Of a stretch of DNA of 64,000 nt, positions 35,348 to 46,308 are shown piece by piece. The notes below the pieces were generated by a model, which worked only from the letters and a program-made list of their open reading frames with translations, was not told the DNA's origin and ran no database searches. The stretch spans positions 558,001 through 622,000 of the forward strand of contig JABMLP010000002.1 of assembly GCA_013176395.1 (NCBI GenBank). Reading direction: 5' to 3'. Source of the DNA: Venturia oleaginea. Taxonomy: Eukaryota; Ascomycota; Dothideomycetes; Venturiales; Venturiaceae. Both the position numbers and the translations under genes were made by a program. Within the stretch, counting starts at the first letter, position 1. Each line of letters starts with the position of its first letter.

Positions 35348-36388
35348 GAAAAGAAAAAGGACAAAATAACCAACCAACCACGTCTCACCACCAGCAAGCA
35401 AACAAACAGACAAAACACTCTAACAAACTTCCCACCCCAGCAGATCCTCCCAATCGTAGGATTTACACATACTTAGCAAACCCCCTTCCCTTCCGACAGA
35501 ATCTCCGTCGATGTGCGACGTGGGTCCCCGCGTGCGCAGGCAAATCTTGCTCGCTTGCATGCAGCAACGAGATCCGATCTCCTTCTTAATTACCGGCCAA
35601 CGAGGCGAGGGTGCAAAGCACAGCGATGCGAGGCAGTGGTACAAGGATATTCCCGGCGTTGATGCATGATGTATGTGCAAACCACCCAATGTTTGGAAAC
35701 AAGAAAAGAAGGGGGAATCGGAGGGAGGAGGCGGATTGTGAGGCCTTTTTTGGGATTCTTTGATGCGGGGGAATGGGGATGAGTTGTTTTGTGGGGTTTG
35801 GGGTTGCGATGGTGGTTTGTTGAGGTTTATGGGTTGGGTGAGGTTTATTTGAGTGGTGGGTTCGTGAGCTGTTTGCCTCTTTGTTTTGCCTTGTCTTGTT
35901 TTGTCGAGGATTATGGGAGCTGGGGGATATGGGGAGGTGTAATGAATTTCGGGGGTTCTACAGGAATTGCGGGATAGATCTTGACCGTCGAGATCAGTCG
36001 ACCAACAACATGGATTGCGCATTCCTGTATAACGTTCTGGAATCAGGTTTTACTATTTTCATGTTTCCAGGACATATATTCCAACCCGATCTCGAAGCAC
36101 TTGCTCTGGGGACAACTAGTAGTAGTACTGTAGAAGGCTGGAGAGACGTGATGTGGCTCGTTGCCACCATTCAAGTTATTCGGTCATTACGGAAGTTGTT
36201 GTTATTTCATGGATATGCTCCAATGTAAACCGACCTCTCCAATGTCCGCAGCGAGACAGTCTTGGATAGGCAGTCAGGCATGTATTAGTTCCCCTACACA
36301 GAAATCTGATCGGCCAAACAGGCGCCATACCCCATGACCTTTACGGTCAAATATCATTCCATTGAGACCCCCGACATCAGACATACTA

Positions 36389-37529
36389 TCAAGCAAGAAC
36401 CTTCATCTTCTTTTTCTTCTTCTTTTCTGAGCCTGCTGGCATCGCTGGTCCTCCATCACTATCCTTGCGCTTCTCACCTTTCTTGAAGTCGCGCCAACTG
36501 CCAATCCTGTCCTCACGAGTAGCTTCCCAGCGCTCCTTCTCGTCACGCTGTACTCTCCGTCTGGCGATCTCCTCGTCCTCTTTCTTTTGCTGTGCACCCT
36601 CTTCACGCATCTTGGCCACTCTTTGGCGATCCCGTCTCTTTTCCTCGTCCACAATCACCCATACCGTTTTTGCTTTCCACTCCGTCTTGAACTCATCACT
36701 TTGGAGCTCTTCGCCGTGTGTATCTATGCTCCAACCTTTATCACGGATGAGGAGCATGCGAGCATCTGCTATATATTCATCCAGGCGCTCTCGCTCCTTT
36801 TCGTCTAGGAGCATTCCGTGCGCCTTCTTGAGACGATCGAAGGCATCAGGAGCCCGAGTGTTCTTGGTTTTATCGGGATGTATGAGAAGGGATTTCTTGC
36901 GGTAGGTTTTTATGATGTCGGCTTCAGGAACACCGGGTTGAAGATCGAGGACATCGTAGGCATTGTGCTTGAAAGCTTTGAGAATACCTATAGAGTATCA
37001 GTAATCTGTATCTTGAATTTCAACCTTGTCCAAGCACAATCATGATTTTGATGGCCATGACCCCCCATTTTCGCGCGTACGGTGTCGTGTACCCCGCGCA
37101 AGTAATCCCGTCCCTTTGCAACCCTGTTTGCTACTGCTGCCCCCCAAATCACGAGGCGCAAAGTGGATCCACAGTCCTAAGGGAACTGATTGATCTGTAG
37201 AGCTCAGCTCATGCGAACATAATAATTTCCGAGGAGAGCATACTCTTTTGATCGCAGATTAGGTACTCAAAGGTTCATGGACAATTCTATGTGTCGAACT
37301 TGGAGCTGAATACTCCTAGTTGTGGTCGGGTGCAAGGCAGACGTATCTGACATGAAGTGAAATTCGGGGGAAGACCTACGATCTATTTCAGCATCCTAAC
37401 AGCGAGTTAGCATTATATCCAGGCGCAAATGAAGTCGCGAATGTCTACCTTTTCTGATTCCTTTGATTCCTTGTCGAGAACGTCGGTGATTTCTTTATCT
37501 AACTTCTCCAGGTCATCGGAAGCCGCCAT
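36389..37529 (-). CDS. J-domain protein of the Spf31/DNAJC8 type (splicing-associated)
   Basis: Read as complement(36389..36987, 37380..37395, 37449..37529), 231 aa. Exon 2 is only 16 nt. The J domain spans about residues 33-100, with YDVLDLQPG, TYRKKSLLIHPDK carrying the HPD that stimulates Hsp70, and RAPDAFDRLKKA. DNAJC8/Spf31 co-purifies with spliceosomes and lacks the Gly/Phe and zinc regions of classical DnaJ, as here. The C-terminal half is a highly charged coiled-coil-like segment (RRDRQRVAKMREEG, RVQRDEKERWEATRE) ending in a KKKKKKMK nuclear signal. It is divergent from DBP4 across 250 bp. The short second exon rests on phase and splice consensus only. Confidence 0.88.
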
Positions 37530-37779
37530 TGTGGCAGAGGTTAGGGGTCGTATACTTTGCCTGAAGATGTCGCCTGTTCTAGATGTTGTTGTTGCAGGAG
37601 GTTTCAGAGATGCGATTCAATGACGGTCGCGATAATCTCCCGGTCACGTGTTTCTTATCTTAGCGTGTTTCGGACCTCGAAAAAGTTCAAAGTTCAAAGT
37701 TTCCTGCCCAGTGACGATCCAAGCAACCTCTTGTCCTGTTCTGAAATGTGTTGAAGAACTTATAACATACCCCCTAATT
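37530..37779. promoter_or_regulatory. Bidirectional promoter, J-protein gene and DBP4
   Basis: A 250-bp gap between divergent ATGs. It has a small direct repeat of aaagttc (37682-37698). I do not see clear ribosome-biogenesis promoter words, so no factor is assigned. Confidence 0.5.
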
Positions 37780-40388
37780 ATGCCCCCCTCAGCAGTACTC
37801 AGTGGAAGAAGAAAGCCCACCAAATCGAAGAAACAGCAGGGCGCGCAAAAGCGGAAACGAGACGATGTAGATGTAGAAAAGCTAGAGCAGGCAGTGGAGA
37901 ACCTTGTATGTCTACTCCCTTCTCGACTACATGGCTCTGATTCGGAGTGACATCTTGCAGATCTCTCATAGACTTCAATTCTGTCTTTACACATCTCCCA
38001 AGAAGAGTTGCTAATTGAAGTTAGGATCCAAAAGCCTCGTACAAGAACTTCACCGATCTCCCTCTCTCCGATTTCACAAAAGCTGGCCTCAAGTCTTGCC
38101 ACTTCGTAGAACTCACAGATATCCAAGCAAAAGCTATACCACTTGCGCTGAAGGGCACAGATATTCTCGGAGCCGCAAAGACTGGAAGTGGAAAGACCCT
38201 CGCTTTCATAATACCAATCCTCGAGAACCTCTACCGAGCGCAATGTATAGGCACCGATGCTGGACTCGGTGCTATGGTCATTGCGCCAACTCGCGAGTTG
38301 GCCATTCAGATATTCGAGGTGTTATACAAGATCGGGCGCAAGGGGCATCTCTTTGCGGCAGGATTGGTGATTGGAGGCAAGAACCTGAAAGAAGAGCAGG
38401 ATGCCTTGAGTAGGATGAACATTGTGGTCTGCACTCCTGGGCGTATGCTACAGCACCTTTCTCAAACCTCCTCTTTCAATGCCGATCACTGTAAAATGCT
38501 TGTCCTGGATGAGGCAGATCGAATACTGGATATGGGCTTCCAAAAGGACGTGGATGCTATCATTGAATACTTGCCAAAGGAACGACAGACACTGCTTTTC
38601 AGCGCAACTCAAACAAAGAAAATCTCGGATTTGGCGCGTTTGAGTCTGAAGGATCATGAATATATCTCTGTACACGACACGGCCGCGAAGTCAACACCCA
38701 CGAGTTTGCAACAGAATTACTGCCTCACACCACTATCGGAAAAGCTTGATACACTATGGAGCTTTATTCAAAGCAGCAAAAAGTCGAAGATTCTCGTCTT
38801 TCTTTCCTCCGCCAAACAAGTCCGATATGTCTACGAGGCCTTCCGAAAAATGCAACCTGGTATTCCACTACTACATCTCCACGGTCGGCAGAAACAAACT
38901 GCTAGAATGGAAATCACAGCGAAATTTGGAGCTTCGAAAGAGTCCTGTCTGTTTTCCACCGATGTTGCAGCCCGCGGACTAGATTTCCCAGCCGTGGACT
39001 GGGTCGTTCAGGTTGATTGCCCAGAAGATGCTGATACGTATATCCACAGAGTCGGCAGAACAGCACGATACAACCGTGTTGGGCGCGCCATCTTGTTTCT
39101 TGACCCGAGCGAGGAAGAAGGTATGCTGAAGAAACTCGAACAGAAGAAGACTCCGATCGAGAAGATCAATGTGCGGCAGAAGAAGAAGCAAAGCATTACA
39201 ACTCAACTCGCCAATCTGTGCTTCAAGGATTCAATGATCAAATATCTAGCGCAAAAATCTTTTACATCCTACGTGAAATCCATATACGTGCAAAAGGACA
39301 AAGAAATTTTCCATTTGGACAAGCTTCCACTGGAAGCATACGCCACTAGTTTAGGTTTACCTGGAGCTCCGAGAATCAAGTTCTTGAAGGGCGATAATGC
39401 ACACGCTTTGAAGAACGCCCCACGCCATGGCATGTCATCTGATGAGGACGAGAATGAGGATGAGGCAGAAACCAAAGCAAACCCAAAGAAGCCGGATGGT
39501 GTTCGCACGAAATATGATCGGATGTTCGAGCGTGTCAATCAAGACATTCTCACTGACCATTACACGAACCTCATTGCCGACGACAATGAAGAGGACGACA
39601 CGAGGATGAAGGACAGCGAAGGGTTGAACGGCGAGCAAATGGAAGATGATGGCTTCATGACCGTCAAACGACGCATTGATGTAGACGGCGATCTACCATC
39701 CATGGATTCAATACCAGCAGACAAGAGACCGAAACAGCTCGTCCACATCGAAGGGGCCAAAGAGCCAATACTGATCGACTCTAAGCGTGCAGAGAAGAGG
39801 TTGGGAAGCAAGAAACAGCTACTCAAGTTCAAGGACAAGGGCGATCACGTTGTCTTTGACGAGGAAGGCAAGCCTCATCAACTTTACGAGATGCAGAACG
39901 AAGACGACTTCAAGGGGCAGGGTCTACCCGAAGAGCAGAGGCAGAAGTTCTTGGAAGAGGAGAGACAACGAGTTGCCGCAGCCGATTTGGAAGACAAAGA
40001 TGTCGCCAAAGCGAAGAGGAGGGAGAAACTTCAAAAGAGGAAGGAAACGAAGAAGAGAGAGAACGCCGAAATCGAAGCCGCTAAGAGAGGCGACGCTGCT
40101 GTTGCTGGCCCTGAAGAAGGTGGAGAAGATGCATTTGCCAATTTCCTTGCTGATGCTCAAGGCCTCAGCGACAGTGAACAGTCAGACAACGACGCAGAAA
40201 GTGAGGAAGAGGAGATGGAACAACCCAAGAAGAAGAAATCCAAGAAATGGTTTGAGGATGACTCTGGTGACGAGGTTGGACCCAGCGGAGACGGCACAAA
40301 GAGAAGAGGTAGAGGAAAGAAGGCCGTTCTGGAGGAGCCTGAGACGTTGGAGGATCTTGAGGCATTGGCTGAAGGTCTTCTGGGGTGA
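37780..40388 (+). CDS. DBP4: DEAD-box RNA helicase of 40S ribosome assembly (DBP4/HCA4/DDX10)
   Basis: Read as join(37780..37905, 38025..40388), 829 aa. Dbp4 acts in the nucleolus and is needed for U14 snoRNA release and early 18S processing. The first exon encodes a basic N terminus (SKKQQGAQKRKRDD). The second begins DPKASYKNFTDLPLS and carries motif I AAKTGSGKT at about residue 92, APTRELAIQ, TPGRMLQHL, DEAD at about 204, FSATQTKK, FSTDVAARGLDFPAV and [11 protein letters not shown]. The DUF4217 segment follows (SFTSYVKSIYVQKDKEIF), then the family-typical LPLEAYATSLGLPGAPRIKF. The C-terminal 350 residues are acidic and Lys-rich. Length and order fit DBP4 well. The 119-nt intron is the only one. 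Confidence 0.96.
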
Positions 40389-41081
40389 AAGTAAGACAGT
40401 GGGTCACTTAATTCTGTTCACCTTTCCCCCCCTCATCGCGGATGTCTTGCTCGTTCCAATATCACACAATGTGAGGACATTGCCAGAAATTAGTCACTTC
40501 CAAGATGCGTGAGAACTACCCCCTATTTGATGGTATACAATGAAGGCGAGACACCAACTGGGCGACTGCGGTACGTCCGTATCTCTCCTATTCTCGGAAT
40601 TTGACCTATCAGCTCCCTCTGATCTGGTTCCACTGATCGACCTTGCAAAACGATAACCACTGAGCTAGATGAATTACAGCTTTGACGATCCCGCAGCTAA
40701 TAAGCACGAAGCCCTCCCAAAATTTGAGCAAGAGCAACGGTCCTTTAGAAACATGACCAAATCGCTAATGCTCCATCTCTCCTGTCAACAATAAGTGGTT
40801 AACTGTCTTTATCAAGAAAGCTTGCCGTCAGATGTTGGGTAGTAAAGAACTAGAGGGAAAATCTAGTATTCTAAGATTGGTTTCCAGCGCGATTGATGTT
40901 CTTTGGCCTTTGTGTTGTGCGAAACTAATCACTCACTTCACTTCAACCCAGGTCACCCCACAAGCTTTTTTTCATATCTGTCTTCCGTGCCGTCGCCTGC
41001 GACATTCATATCAACACCCAATTTCAAGACCCGAACCAGTGCCCGAGGAGGCAGATACCACCAGTACAATCAAAATTCTGA
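40389..41081. other. Intergenic, possible remnants upstream of the helicase-like frame
   Basis: This follows the DBP4 stop. A short frame at 40670-40792 (MNYSFDDPAANKHEALPKF) starts with ATG and might be a first exon of the helicase-like sequence that follows, but I cannot join them with convincing splice sites. A tRNA-like D-arm word was considered and rejected. Confidence 0.4.
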
Positions 41082-42146
41082 GGTAGCAGGGCAAACGCTT
41101 ATTCCATCTCCAGTTGGTACCTGGACACGATAGCCAACAGCAGTGCCGGCCAACGCACTCAGTCGATTCGCGACTTCGGTGTAGCGTCTCTCACGCCTCC
41201 ACCTGGTGTCCTGCTCGGAATTGGTCCAGCAAACTTCTGCTCGATAGCATGTGCTTTAGTTGCAAGAGCCTCGTACACGGTTCTTCAAGAAAAGGTCGCA
41301 GTATGCGCGCCAACACCCGATTCAATGCTGGTACTGGCAAGGATGTGGTACGATGCCAAAATGAAGGACAAAGAGTGGGTCATCTTTGACGAGGGTGATT
41401 TCTGGCTCTGGGCATTCCGTGAGGATGATTTAAGCTTGGAGGATCACACCTATTCTTTCAAACTCAAGCACTTCATTCAGGAATTGTCAAAGGATAAATC
41501 TCATGAACAGTACGAGAATGCGAAGGCATATTTGGCAGAGCTGCTGAAGCGAGAACAGCTTGTCAAGGAGAAGAATTTGGATGCCGAGATTCTAGATCCG
41601 AGCAAGAAGCAGCATCCCAGCCCAGAGCAGAAGGTTCTCGAAAGTCATTTCTGGAGCCAGTTGAAGGTTGTCTTCTACACCAATATCGGAGCTGGCCATG
41701 AACTTCCGAAATTGAAGTTCAAGCCAGATGTTCTCATTATGGACCAGGCATGTCGAGCCACATTTCCGAACGCCATTGTCCCCATCTCAGCCTGGAGAGA
41801 ATCAATCATGAGACTGATCCAGGCTGGAGATATTCGACAACCAAACTCAGATCGACCAGTCCTTACCTTCCATGGTCAAAACGAGGTAAGGGACTTGTTC
41901 AAGAAGTCACTCATGGAACAACGTGCTGGCACTCCGGAGAGATTCTGCAAAGATTCGAATTACAGTATCGTTGTTTTGCACGACGAGAAGTTTGATCTTG
42001 GGGTCAACAACTTTACCTCCATCGCAAAGGTCATCACTTTAAACCCTCTCAACTCCATAAACATCTTTCAAGCTGATGACACCGGAAGAATGATCATGGA
42101 CTGGAGCCTGGACCAATCAACACAGAAGAAACAGCAGTTTGTGTAA
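41082..42146 (+). pseudogene. SF1 (Upf1-like) helicase-like sequence with degenerate motifs, 5' end missing
   Basis: The frame is open from 41082 to 42146 (about 354 codons) with no obvious start; the first internal Met is at 41325. The order of segments resembles an Upf1-type superfamily 1 ATPase. LLGIGPANFCS sits where LLxGPxGTGKT is expected, so the Walker A Gly-Lys-Ser/Thr is absent. VAVCAPTPDSMLVLARM follows as the motif Ia region. DQACRAT stands for the DEAxRAT of motif II, and LIQAGDIRQPNSDRP for the GDHxQLxP of motif III. The frame ends shortly after, without the usual second helicase domain. It is either an inactive truncated paralogue or a pseudogene. ATP hydrolysis is unlikely. Confidence 0.55.
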
Positions 42147-42493
42147 CCAGTCTAAGTAAAATATGGAACGTTGCCATGACTTCCGTAGATAATGAAGCTC
42201 TTCGGGCAAGTTTTGGCAAAGCCATACGAAGCTTGTAGATTTCAGTTTGAAAATCAACTAGATGTGAATTGGCCTTGCTCTTACTCCGTGTTGACGAAAC
42301 TTTCCTCAATTCCACGTCATAGTGTTAAGGCGGCGTTTTGTAGAATTTCCACACTTTCTTCCAACCCCAAACATCAAACAACAACAACTCACCAGAACCA
42401 CCAATCTTGCTGCGCTGGTAAGGCCTTTTCTTCTGATTCTGCTGAACGGAAAGGACAGTCCACTGACAGCTTCTCTTCGCAGCACCAAGCACG

Positions 42494-43150
42494 ATGGCGG
42501 ACTGCGACCGAAACCCCACGACTTTCCTGAGCCTCCCACGCGAAAGTCGCAAACATATTCTCATGAGAAGCATCGATTACGACCAAATCCATCAAGACTG
42601 TCTGTTCAATAGAGACCTGCTGAAGCTAGATAACAACATCATGGCCATCATTCTATCACATACCTCAGGCACGAGTACTTACATCTTCAACAACGTAACC
42701 ACCGAAAAGAGAGACGAAGACACATTGGAAAATTTTCGCGCTGCCACCCACCAGCTAGACGATTATGGCATCATTCCTATCCGTACCATTAATCACGCCG
42801 AAAATCTGGCTGCTGTTTACCCAGCCATCAGGGACGACATGGTCTGGGTCGTACGATGCTGGTTCGGTGTCCTACTTGTCGAGCTTCTTTCATCTATCAA
42901 GCGAGAGTCAAAGCAGTCCACGCCCAAAGAACGACATTGCCAGCACTTGATATACGTTCCTGAGCCTTTTGGTGGAGTGCGAAGACTAGATAAGTTCACG
43001 GCACAAGGTCTCAAGTCCTCGAAGGCATGGAGGATCACAAAGAGGAAGGCCGTCAATAAGTTCAATGCTGAGTGGAAGCTGAAGAGCTTGAACCGTTTGG
43101 AGGAGAAGATTCAGGAGCAGTCCTCGGGAGTCAAGAATTTCATACCTTGA
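42494..43150 (+). CDS. F-box-like domain protein, 218 aa
   Basis: Single intact frame from ATG 42494 to TGA 43148-43150. The N terminus FLSLPRESRKHILMRSI resembles an F-box helix pair (L-P-x-E-x-R-x-x-I), which would bind Skp1 in an SCF ubiquitin ligase. The remainder has a hydrophobic helix (MVWVVRCWFGVLLVELLSS, about residues 115-133) that may be buried rather than a membrane span. The C-terminal third is basic and Lys-rich (SKAWRITKRKAVNKFN). No leucine-rich or WD repeats are visible, so any substrate-binding part is unknown. The frame is longer than chance and the composition is coding-like. It lies directly after the helicase-like remnant. Confidence 0.65.
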   Translation: MADCDRNPTTFLSLPRESRKHILMRSIDYDQIHQDCLFNRDLLKLDNNIMAIILSHTSGTSTYIFNNVTTEKRDEDTLENFRAATHQLDDYGIIPIRTINHAENLAAVYPAIRDDMVWVVRCWFGVLLVELLSSIKRESKQSTPKERHCQHLIYVPEPFGGVRRLDKFTAQGLKSSKAWRITKRKAVNKFNAEWKLKSLNRLEEKIQEQSSGVKNFIP

Positions 43151-43946
43151 ATGGCTGATAACGGAAGCTAGAGGACGAAGAACAATCAAGGCGTTGGATA
43201 TTATTGATTCTGCTGAAGTTGACAAGATTGCCGTGTCAATTGCCGTACATTGGCGTTTCAGAGAGAGAGATTAAGGGGCCATGTTAAAGCGTCAATCTTC
43301 TGTATATTAGGTGGCTTCATCGCCTCTCAATTGAAGCCTCGTGCAGTTCTCTCAATACATTGAAATCTCGTCAGAAGTTGGGTGTAGAGTGTGGTCATTG
43401 AGAGGCGGATTGAAACACATCATTGAATAGCATCTTTGCTTCCTGGACCTTTGGCTAGATGATTGTCTTGGGTGGTTGATATGGCAGTTGGTCGGAGGGA
43501 TGGGACAATGAAAGATGGTAACGCAAGCCAAACCTATTCCTGAGCGAAGTGACCTGAATCAATACTGTGACTCGGCAATTTTTGCAACAGACCGTGTTAA
43601 TAGTGAACACACAAACTTAACAGTCGGCAAGCAATTCGTTTCACATAAAATCTGCGGTGCCTTCGTGGTCTTACATAGACCCAAGTTGCTGCACGAAGCG
43701 TTACCCGGCTCATCCAAAATGGCACCACCTTGAACAGATGATCGTGCTGAACACTAATTCACAGCCATTTATAATACTGGAAACCCTCGTTCGACTCGAG
43801 GCGGGCCGTATTTATCTCCCAGATCATGAGCAGCCTGTACTCCCAAATATCAGACAATCAGGAAACCGGAGAAAAGTCCTCTTTAGACCACCGCAGCAAC
43901 GACCAAAATGGCAAGCTCTTGCCCTTCGAATCGTCATTCCCTTTCT

Positions 43947-44226
43947 CGCTTTCTCGCTCATTTCGTCTCCCATCTTCATAGTCCTCTACAGCAAGCGTTC
44001 AAGTCACCCTTTAGTGGTACCACTTAGGGTGATCAGGATAACGTACACGTAATAGGTGAAGATGATAACAGAGACCGAGTTAATGGTTTCTGAGTTCTAA
44101 ATACGATAATAGGAATCCTGAAGTCAAGCTTCCGCCAATGAATTACGTGACATTAAAAATTTTCCCATCTTGGCCAATCTGGCTCTGATTTCTATCTCGC
44201 TCCCACAGTCATATTCGGCAACGACG
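43947..44226 (+). pseudogene. Degraded copy of the membrane-protein sequence at 45.6-46.3 kb
   Basis: Two blocks match the downstream copy. 43947-44010 matches 45646-45707 (shared core ttcgtctcccat and tcatagtc), and 44179-44226 matches 46023-46065. The second block translates as GSDFYLAPTVIFGND against GSDFYLAPIVIFGNF. The first block lies in a frame encoding a hydrophobic segment (RIVIPFLAFSLISSPIFIVL). Frames between the blocks are broken. Confidence 0.55.
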
Positions 44227-44269
44227 GATATCAGTTGCTACGTTTCCCCTTCACTCAACTATACACATA

Positions 44270-44332
44270 TCAGTCGGAGGCGACGCGGAGGATGATGTTG
44301 TTCTTGCCTGGCGCGGAGATAGAAGGAACCCA
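44270..44332 (-). pseudogene. Eroded C-terminal remnant of the small secreted protein family
   Basis: The minus strand encodes WVPSISAPGKNNIILRVASD then TGA at 44272-44270. This aligns with the C terminus of the intact neighbour (HPSLTAPGKVNVLVRVSY) but has lost the final Cys. No N terminus or signal peptide remains next to it. Confidence 0.5.
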
Positions 44333-44425
44333 TGTCCTAACCACTAGCAGCAACATACCCACCATTAATCCTAGGCCAAACCTACCAAACCCAGCCAACA
44401 TTCTTCAGCCTACCTACTTCGCGAG

Positions 44426-44734
44426 CTATGCACTCGTGTAGCATGTATAGGAGACACGTACCAAAACATTAACCTTGCCGGGTGCGGTAAGACTTGGATG
44501 GAATATTCTCGCAAAATATTGGGTAGGATTTTTTCCGTTGCCCACAAGGTTGCAAGAGGCAATTTGCCCCCTTGATATCCAGTTGCCATGACCTTCGTGA
44601 CAATTTGCCTTCTCGAAAGCTGCAAAGGACGGCAGATATGCGTTATCGATTTTATCCAAAGCGCTTGCACCACATACCCAATCAGCATAGGCTGGGGGTA
44701 CGAAGAGAAGAGCGGTTAGGGACAGTAGCTTCAT
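44426..44734 (-). CDS. Small secreted cysteine-containing protein, 102 aa
   Basis: Intact frame with a signal peptide MKLLSLTALLFVPPAYA (residues 1-17) and a likely cleavage before DWVCG. The mature part is about 85 residues with four Cys (in VCG, NCHE, SCN and TCY), enough for two disulfides. I chose the inner ATG at 44734: an in-frame ATG at 44767 would add 11 residues, but the matching position in the eroded copy at 44863-45004 is not open. The protein is of the kind often grouped as candidate effectors or surface proteins; no function can be inferred. It sits between two decayed paralogues, in a region duplicated and invaded by transposons. Confidence 0.6.
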   Translation of the reverse strand: MKLLSLTALLFVPPAYADWVCGASALDKIDNAYLPSFAAFEKANCHEGHGNWISRGQIASCNLVGNGKNPTQYFARIFHPSLTAPGKVNVLVRVSYTCYTSA

Positions 44735-44862
44735 TGCAGCCAACTTTGTTAGGGAAATCGAGCTCATAGGGTGGGTGAGAACCTAAGTTGAGGTCGAAAT
44801 CGGTGTTGATTCAGGTTGAGGGTTGGAAGTTGAAGGCTTGAGGTTTCCCCCTTTCCCTTCTG

Positions 44863-45004
44863 CTACCTTGGATAGCAGACGTAGGGGACGCGGATCGCAA
44901 GGTTGTTATTTCCTGGTGCGGCCAGAACCGGGTGAAATACGTTGTGGGAAAATGCAGGCGAATTAGACTGGCAAGGCGAAGTGAGTAAGAGTGATGAGCT
45001 TCAC
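44863..45004 (-). pseudogene. Second eroded paralogue of the small secreted protein
   Basis: The signal-peptide part is recognisable (VKLITLTHFALPV) but starts with GTG and runs into TAA. The C-terminal part FHPVLAAPGNNNLAIRVPY, then VCYPR, in another frame, matches FHPSLTAPGKVNVLVRVSY, then TCYTSA, of the intact gene. The middle of the gene, including two Cys, is deleted. The upstream flanks of the two copies are also similar. Confidence 0.6.
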
Positions 45005-45264
45005 TTTAGCCACCTTTTGTCTCTGTCAAAGAAATCGAGATTATAGGATAGGTAGGAACTTTACTTCTTGTTGGAGTTGTTGGACTATCTCAATATTCAA
45101 GTATCTTGAAGTTGAAGGGGTTTGAGGTTAAAGTGTTGTAAATTTGAGATGTTTTGAAAGTCAAAGTGTACTAAAAGCTGATGTGTCTTGAAATGAATGT
45201 TTGAGATTAGAATTAGGTACGGTAAGCTATCTACCATGTGTCTTTCAAAGGGATGATTAGCGAT

Positions 45265-45410
45265 AGGGGCCTAGCATTGGAGGAGAAATACCATCCTCGG
45301 CTGTACTAAGTTAACATATTTATAAACGTACGTAATACGAGTATACCGAAAATAGGTAATGAATACTTTATTATAGGTTATATAGTATCGAGCACGATCG
45401 AGTATTTTAC
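45265..45410 (+). repeat. AT-rich dispersed repeat, copy A
   Basis: It begins ggggcctagcattggagga and shares several blocks in order with 46647-47080: ggaggagaaatacc, agtatacc, taatg and tactttattataggtt. The sequence is AT-rich and carries no frame, consistent with an old transposon fragment. Confidence 0.7.
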
Positions 45411-45945
45411 TACTAAGAGCTAAGACAGCTATGGATTAAGACCTACAGGGCTTCTATGAGATTCTAATTAAATCTGGAGATTTCATATCATGGATCAGGA
45501 AGTTTGAGGGGCGTGCTCGACGGATCGACGTTAAACGACGTGTTTGATCAGCAATAAATACTCTATTGTCGTCTGCGAGTATCCGGACGATTTCAAAAAA
45601 TGTCGAGGGGACTCGAGAGAATCTGAGAGGCCCCGCCGCCCACCACTTTCTCGCTTATTTCGTCTCCCATTTTCATAGTCATCTACAGCATCCCCTTCAA
45701 GTCACTCTTCTTATCTTTACAGATATGGCCAGGCCCTGCATTCATCCATTTATCGGATGAATAAGGTCAGGATAAAGGGCACAGCTAGGAGAGTATCCAT
45801 TTGATGAGCCTAAATTTCCTCTTCATCTTTCACATCTAGATGCATCCCCTCCGGGATGAGAGAGGCGTAGTGCCTGTCCTAATAGAGTAATTCGTAGCTG
45901 TATCGAGATGAACGTTTTCAAGTCTAACTCTCATAGAAGGTATAA

Positions 45946-46260
45946 GTGGCCGATGTTATCGAAAAACCTCATCCATCGCTATCATCTGATGGATTCGATT
46001 CGATGAACGCAGGGCCTGGATATGGCTCTGATTTCTATCTGGCCCCCATAGTCATATTTGGCAACTTCACGATCACACCGGCCCGTGCCATAGACTTGTC
46101 CTGGAACTTTGTCATCGGTCGTGGTCAACAAGGAAGCCTCGCATTTCTGACGTTTCACGTCGCCAGCGCAGCACAGCTTCGAAGTGTCGAGGCTGTTCCA
46201 GTGTCTTACAGGACTTTCGAGGGAATTACAATCAACCCACTCAATCTTTCTGCCTTTTAG
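45946..46260 (+). CDS. Membrane-protein fragment, about 104 aa
   Basis: The frame from 45946 to the TAG at 46258-46260 contains GSDFYLAPIVIFGNFTITP, then AIDLSWNFVIGRGQQGSLAF and SYRTFEGITINPLNLSAF. The style resembles part of a larger ascomycete membrane-protein family whose members have several hydrophobic segments. Here only the central part is present. The region corresponding to the N terminus (45646-45707) is in another frame with stops between. It is either the second exon of a damaged gene or a fragment. A related decayed copy lies 1.8 kb upstream. Confidence 0.4.
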   Translation: MADVIEKPHPSLSSDGFDSMNAGPGYGSDFYLAPIVIFGNFTITPARAIDLSWNFVIGRGQQGSLAFLTFHVASAAQLRSVEAVPVSYRTFEGITINPLNLSAF

Positions 46261-46308
46261 CCGCCAGTAAAAGCTGTCAAACAGACTGGAGGCTGGAGAC
46301 CAAACAAG

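Larger units (their letters stand above)
34331..36388. other. Intergenic, no gene seen
   Basis: This holds the 3' region of the transcription factor gene, long homopolymer runs, and low-complexity sequence giving spurious frames (minus 35420-36022). A plus frame at 36010-36228 ends in a hydrophobic segment but has no recognised relatives. I call no gene here. Confidence 0.5.

Noticed and set aside
35420..36022. 200-codon minus-strand frame
   Set aside because: Mostly low-complexity Pro/Thr/Gln/Asn sequence opposite a GT-rich strand, with no domain.
40620..40680. tRNA-like D-arm word on the minus strand (tagctcagtggtta)
   Set aside because: No acceptor stem pairs with the 5' end, no anticodon stem-loop fits, and the expected T-arm GGTTCGA word is absent at the right distance.
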